DNA from: Pseudomonadota bacterium
GTDB lineage: Bacteria > Pseudomonadota > Alphaproteobacteria > Rhizobiales > Xanthobacteraceae
DNA length: 8,138 bases
Assembly: GCA_023433965.1 (NCBI GenBank)
Contig: JAEYTQ010000409.1
Location: forward strand, 1 to 8,138
Reading direction: 5' to 3'
Shown: piece by piece, positions 5,561-8,138 of the stretch
Position numbering within the stretch: the first letter of the stretch is position 1
Layout: each line of letters starts with the position of its first letter
The notes under the pieces: generated by a model
The model's database searches: none
What the model saw: only the letters and a program-made list of their open reading frames with translations
What the model was told of the DNA's origin: nothing
Translations under genes and position numbers: made by a program

Positions 5561-6490
5561 ATGAATTTGACTGAGTATCTCAAGCCGGCCGGAACCGTGG
5601 TGTTCGTCGTTGCGCTCGGCGTCGGCTATTACCTGTTCGAGCATCGCAAGCGCCCCGAGCCGAAGGAGACGCCGAGCGAGGCGCTCGTCATCGTGACGAA
5701 GTCGACCAATGCCTGCTTCTCCGATCTGGTGCGCGTGACCGGCTTCTTCGTGCCGCGCCGCGAAGCGGTGGTCGTTGCCGACCAGGAAGGCTCCAGGGTT
5801 ACCGACCTCCTCGTCACCGAGGGGGCCATCGTCGCCGACAACCAGGAGCTGGCGCGCCTCACCCCGCCGCCGCAGATTCCGGGCCAGCCGCAGCGGCCCG
5901 GCGCGCAGGGCCCGATCTCGCTGAAGGCGCCGGCGCCGGGCCTCATTACCGAGGTCCGTACCATCGTCGGCGCGCCCGCCTCGCCACAGGCCGGTCCGAT
6001 GTTCCGCATCGCCGTCAACAACGAGATCGAGCTCGACGCCCAGGTTCCGGCGGTGCACATGTCCAAGCTCACGGCCGGCGCGACCGTGCGCATCAGCCGC
6101 TACGACGCGCCGGATCTGATCGGGCGGGTCCGGCTGGTTGCGCCCGAGATCGACCGTGCCACGCAGCTCGGCCGCGTCCGCATCAGCGTCGCCAACAATC
6201 CCTCGCTGAAGGTCGGCGTGTTCGCCCGCGCCTCGATCGACGCCAAGAGAAGCTGCGGCGTCTCGATCCCGAAGACCGCGATCGACCATCTCACCATTCA
6301 GGTGGTGAAGGGCAACACCATCGAGACACGCAAGGTGCGGGTCGGACTGTCGTCCGACACCGCGACGGAAATCCTGGAAGGCCTCGACGTCGGCGAGATC
6401 GTCGTGGCCGACGCGGGCTCGTCACTCCATGACGGCGACCAGATCAAGACCATGTTCGCCGATGAACTCGATCGCACGCGGGTACGCTGA
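5561..6490 (+). CDS. RND efflux membrane-fusion (periplasmic adaptor) protein, HlyD/AcrA type, short form
   Basis: A 309-residue adaptor linking an inner-membrane RND pump to an outer-membrane channel. One N-terminal membrane anchor (residues ~9-26, PAGTVVFVVALGVGYYLF) is followed by the first barrel strand and lipoyl half-motif (VRVTGFFVPRREAVVVADQEGSRVTDLLVTEGAIVADNQELARL, 58-100). A 17-residue Pro/Gly/Gln linker and the second lipoyl half (ISLKAPAPGLITEV, 119-132) come next, then the beta-barrel (INNEIELDAQVP region, ~150-230) and the membrane-proximal domain (~235-296). The family is usually 350-420 residues; the missing length is the alpha-helical hairpin that normally sits between the lipoyl halves. 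Cys52 and Cys232 could form a disulfide. The ATG at 5561 is preceded by AGGA (5547-5550). An in-frame upstream start at 5477 lies inside the terminator hairpin and is rejected. Its stop overlaps the pump start by one base (TGATG), implying translational coupling. Substrate is unknown. Confidence 0.92.
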   Translation: MNLTEYLKPAGTVVFVVALGVGYYLFEHRKRPEPKETPSEALVIVTKSTNACFSDLVRVTGFFVPRREAVVVADQEGSRVTDLLVTEGAIVADNQELARLTPPPQIPGQPQRPGAQGPISLKAPAPGLITEVRTIVGAPASPQAGPMFRIAVNNEIELDAQVPAVHMSKLTAGATVRISRYDAPDLIGRVRLVAPEIDRATQLGRVRISVANNPSLKVGVFARASIDAKRSCGVSIPKTAIDHLTIQVVKGNTIETRKVRVGLSSDTATEILEGLDVGEIVVADAGSSLHDGDQIKTMFADELDRTRVR

Positions 6491-8138
6491 TGGCTCTCAA
6501 TATTTCGGCTTGGTCGATCCGCAATCCGCTGCCGTCGGTCCTCTTTTCCATCATCCTTCTGGTCCTCGGCTGGGTGTCCTTCACCAAGCTCGCGATCACA
6601 CGGCTGCCCTCGGCGGACATTCCCGTGATCTCGGTCGCGGTCTCGCAATTCGGCGCCGCACCCGCCGAGCTGGAATCCCAGGTTACCAAGACCGTTGAAG
6701 ACGCCGTCTCCGGTGTCGAGGGCGTCAGGCACATCACCTCCTCGATCACCGACGGCCTCTCGGTCACCACGATTCAGTTCGCGCTGGAGACCAACACCGA
6801 CCGCGCACTCAACGACGTCAAGGACGCGGTGACGCGTGTGCGCTCCAACCTGCCGCAGAACGTCACCGAGCCACTGATCCAGCGCGTCGACGTCATCGGC
6901 CTGCCGATCGTGACCTATGCCGCGATCTCGCCGGGCAAGACGCCGGAGCAGCTGTCCTATTTCGTCGACGACGTGGTCAAGCGGGCGCTGCAGGGCGTGC
7001 GCGGCGTCGCCCAGGTCGAGCGCATCGGCGGCGTCGAGCGCGAGATTCTCGTTTCGCTCGATCCCGACCGCCTGCAGGCGATGGGGCTGACCGCCGTCAA
7101 TGTCAGCCAGAGCCTGCGCGGCACCAATGTCGACGTCTCCGGCTGCCGCGCCGAGATCTGCAAGAACGACCAGGCGATCCGCACGCTCGCCGTCGCCAAG
7201 ACGCTGGCCGATCTCTCCGGCACCATGATCCCGCTGTTCTGCGGCGGCGAGGTCCGGCTCGACGATCTCGGCACCGTCACCGACACCATCGCCGACCGCC
7301 GCACCTTTGCCCGCTTCAACGGCGAGCCGGTGGTCGCGCTCGGCATCAAGCGCTCCAAGGGCGCCAGCGACGTGAAGGTGGCCGAGGCCGTGCAGAAGCG
7401 CATCGACGCGCTGAAGGCCGCCTATCCCGACGTCGACCTGAAGGTGATCGACACCTCGGTCGAATACACCAACGGCAACTACCACGCGGCGATCTCGACC
7501 TTGTTCGAAGGCGCCATCCTCGCCGTCGTCATCGTGCTGTTGTTCCTGCGCGACCTGCGCGCGACCATCATCGCCGCGATCTCGCTGCCGCTGTCGATCT
7601 TCCCGGCGTTCTGGGCGATGGACCTGCTCGGCTTCTCGCTCAACCTCGTCAGCTTCCTCGCCATCACGCTGTCGACCGGCATTCTCGTCGACGACGCCAT
7701 CGTCGAGATCGAGAACATCGTCCGGCACATGAACATGGGCAAGTCGCCCTATCGCGCCGCGCTGGAAGCCGCCGACGAGATCGGCCTCGCGGTGATCGCG
7801 ATCTCGCTGACCATCATCGCGATCTTCGCGCCGGCGAGCTTCATGTCGGGCATCGCCGGACAGTTCTTCAAGCAGTTCGGCATCACCGTCTCGGTGCAGG
7901 TGTTCTTCTCGCTCTTGGCGGCGCGGTTCGTCACGCCAGTGCTGGCCGCTTACTTCCTCAAGGATGCGCCGCACGAGGAGAAGCCGCCGGGCCGCGTGCT
8001 GCGCGCCTATACGCGGCTCGTCACCTGGTCGGTGCGGCATCACTACGTCACCGTGCTGATCGGCCTTGCCATCTTCGTGCTGTCGATCTGGAGCATCGTG
8101 CTGCTGCCGCAGGGCTTCCTGCCGGCGCAGGACACGGC
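6490..8138 (+). CDS. RND efflux pump, HAE1 (AcrB-like) inner-membrane transporter, 3' end outside window
   Basis: The first 549 codons of a proton-driven tripartite efflux pump are visible; the family is usually 1000-1060 residues. TM1 is at about 13-32, then the periplasmic porter domains begin with the typical RLPSADIPVISVAVSQFGAAPAELESQVTKTVEDAVSGVEGV. TM2 to TM6 lie between about 338 and 490, and a further TM starts near 520. TM4 contains TGILVDDAIVEIENI with Asp401 and Asp402, equivalent to the proton-relay Asp407/Asp408 of AcrB. Later FMSGIAGQFFKQFGITVSVQVFFSLLAARFVTPVLAAYFL is the family's TM5-TM6 signature. The start ATG overlaps the fusion-protein stop by one base, so the two are made as a unit. 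All three cysteines in this fragment (219, 224, 251) fall in one periplasmic segment, which is unusual. No outer-membrane channel gene is in the window. HAE1 placement is secure; whether it exports drugs, phenolics or lipids is not determinable. Confidence 0.95.
   Translation, partial: MALNISAWSIRNPLPSVLFSIILLVLGWVSFTKLAITRLPSADIPVISVAVSQFGAAPAELESQVTKTVEDAVSGVEGVRHITSSITDGLSVTTIQFALETNTDRALNDVKDAVTRVRSNLPQNVTEPLIQRVDVIGLPIVTYAAISPGKTPEQLSYFVDDVVKRALQGVRGVAQVERIGGVEREILVSLDPDRLQAMGLTAVNVSQSLRGTNVDVSGCRAEICKNDQAIRTLAVAKTLADLSGTMIPLFCGGEVRLDDLGTVTDTIADRRTFARFNGEPVVALGIKRSKGASDVKVAEAVQKRIDALKAAYPDVDLKVIDTSVEYTNGNYHAAISTLFEGAILAVVIVLLFLRDLRATIIAAISLPLSIFPAFWAMDLLGFSLNLVSFLAITLSTGILVDDAIVEIENIVRHMNMGKSPYRAALEAADEIGLAVIAISLTIIAIFAPASFMSGIAGQFFKQFGITVSVQVFFSLLAARFVTPVLAAYFLKDAPHEEKPPGRVLRAYTRLVTWSVRHHYVTVLIGLAIFVLSIWSIVLLPQGFLPAQDT

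Noticed and set aside
5372..6289. 305-codon minus-strand open frame opposite the fusion-protein gene
   Set aside because: Arg/Asp-rich shadow translation that also crosses the intrinsic terminator; the plus strand codes for the adaptor protein.
6298..8043. 581-codon minus-strand open frame opposite the RND pump
   Set aside because: Its translation is a low-complexity Arg/Asp/Gly/His mixture, and the opposite strand encodes an unmistakable RND transporter; it is an antisense shadow.

Overview
The window is GC-rich (strong G/C at third codon positions), and its gene content resembles a Bradyrhizobium-type alphaproteobacterium (Nitrobacteraceae). That placement rests on codon style and recognisable family sequences, not on a marker gene. 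Seven protein-coding loci are supported. Two of them run off the window ends: the flavin monooxygenase on the left and the RND pump on the right.

Left block (1-2687): a flavin-dependent aromatic-ring hydroxylase on the minus strand, cut by the window start, is divergent from a MarR-family regulator on the plus strand. The 101-bp gap between them holds a near-perfect 20-bp palindrome overlapping the -10 region and predicted start of a promoter reading into the hydroxylase. This is the classic layout of a MarR repressor controlling a catabolic gene. A metallo-beta-lactamase-fold hydrolase of the N-acyl-homoserine-lactonase type follows on the minus strand, convergent with marR, with an imperfect palindrome between the two stop codons.

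Middle block (2688-5500): a 362-bp gene-free stretch carries an exact TGTGA-N6-TCACA (CRP-type) palindrome and a strong sigma70-like promoter (TTGACG-17-GATAAT). It leads to an exported 509-residue protein with a caspase-like (peptidase C14) domain, a long Pro/Ala linker and four TPR repeats. Both catalytic positions of the caspase fold are replaced (His to Phe, Cys to Ser), so it looks like a secreted pseudo-caspase scaffold. Next comes an exported OmpA-type peptidoglycan-binding protein whose reading frame is interrupted by a single in-frame TAG three residues after the peptidoglycan-binding arginine. The frame continues intact to a normal OmpA C-terminus and a strong intrinsic terminator.

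Right block (5561-8138): a tightly coupled RND efflux operon. Its membrane-fusion protein is short and lacks the usual alpha-helical hairpin. Its HAE1-type inner-membrane pump overlaps it by one base and is truncated by the window end. The pump has an unusual cluster of three cysteines in its periplasmic domain.

The most notable points are the pseudo-caspase/TPR protein paired with an OmpA protein, the amber interruption in the OmpA gene, the MarR operator and the hairpin-less fusion protein. No RNA gene, insertion sequence, CRISPR array or attachment site was seen.
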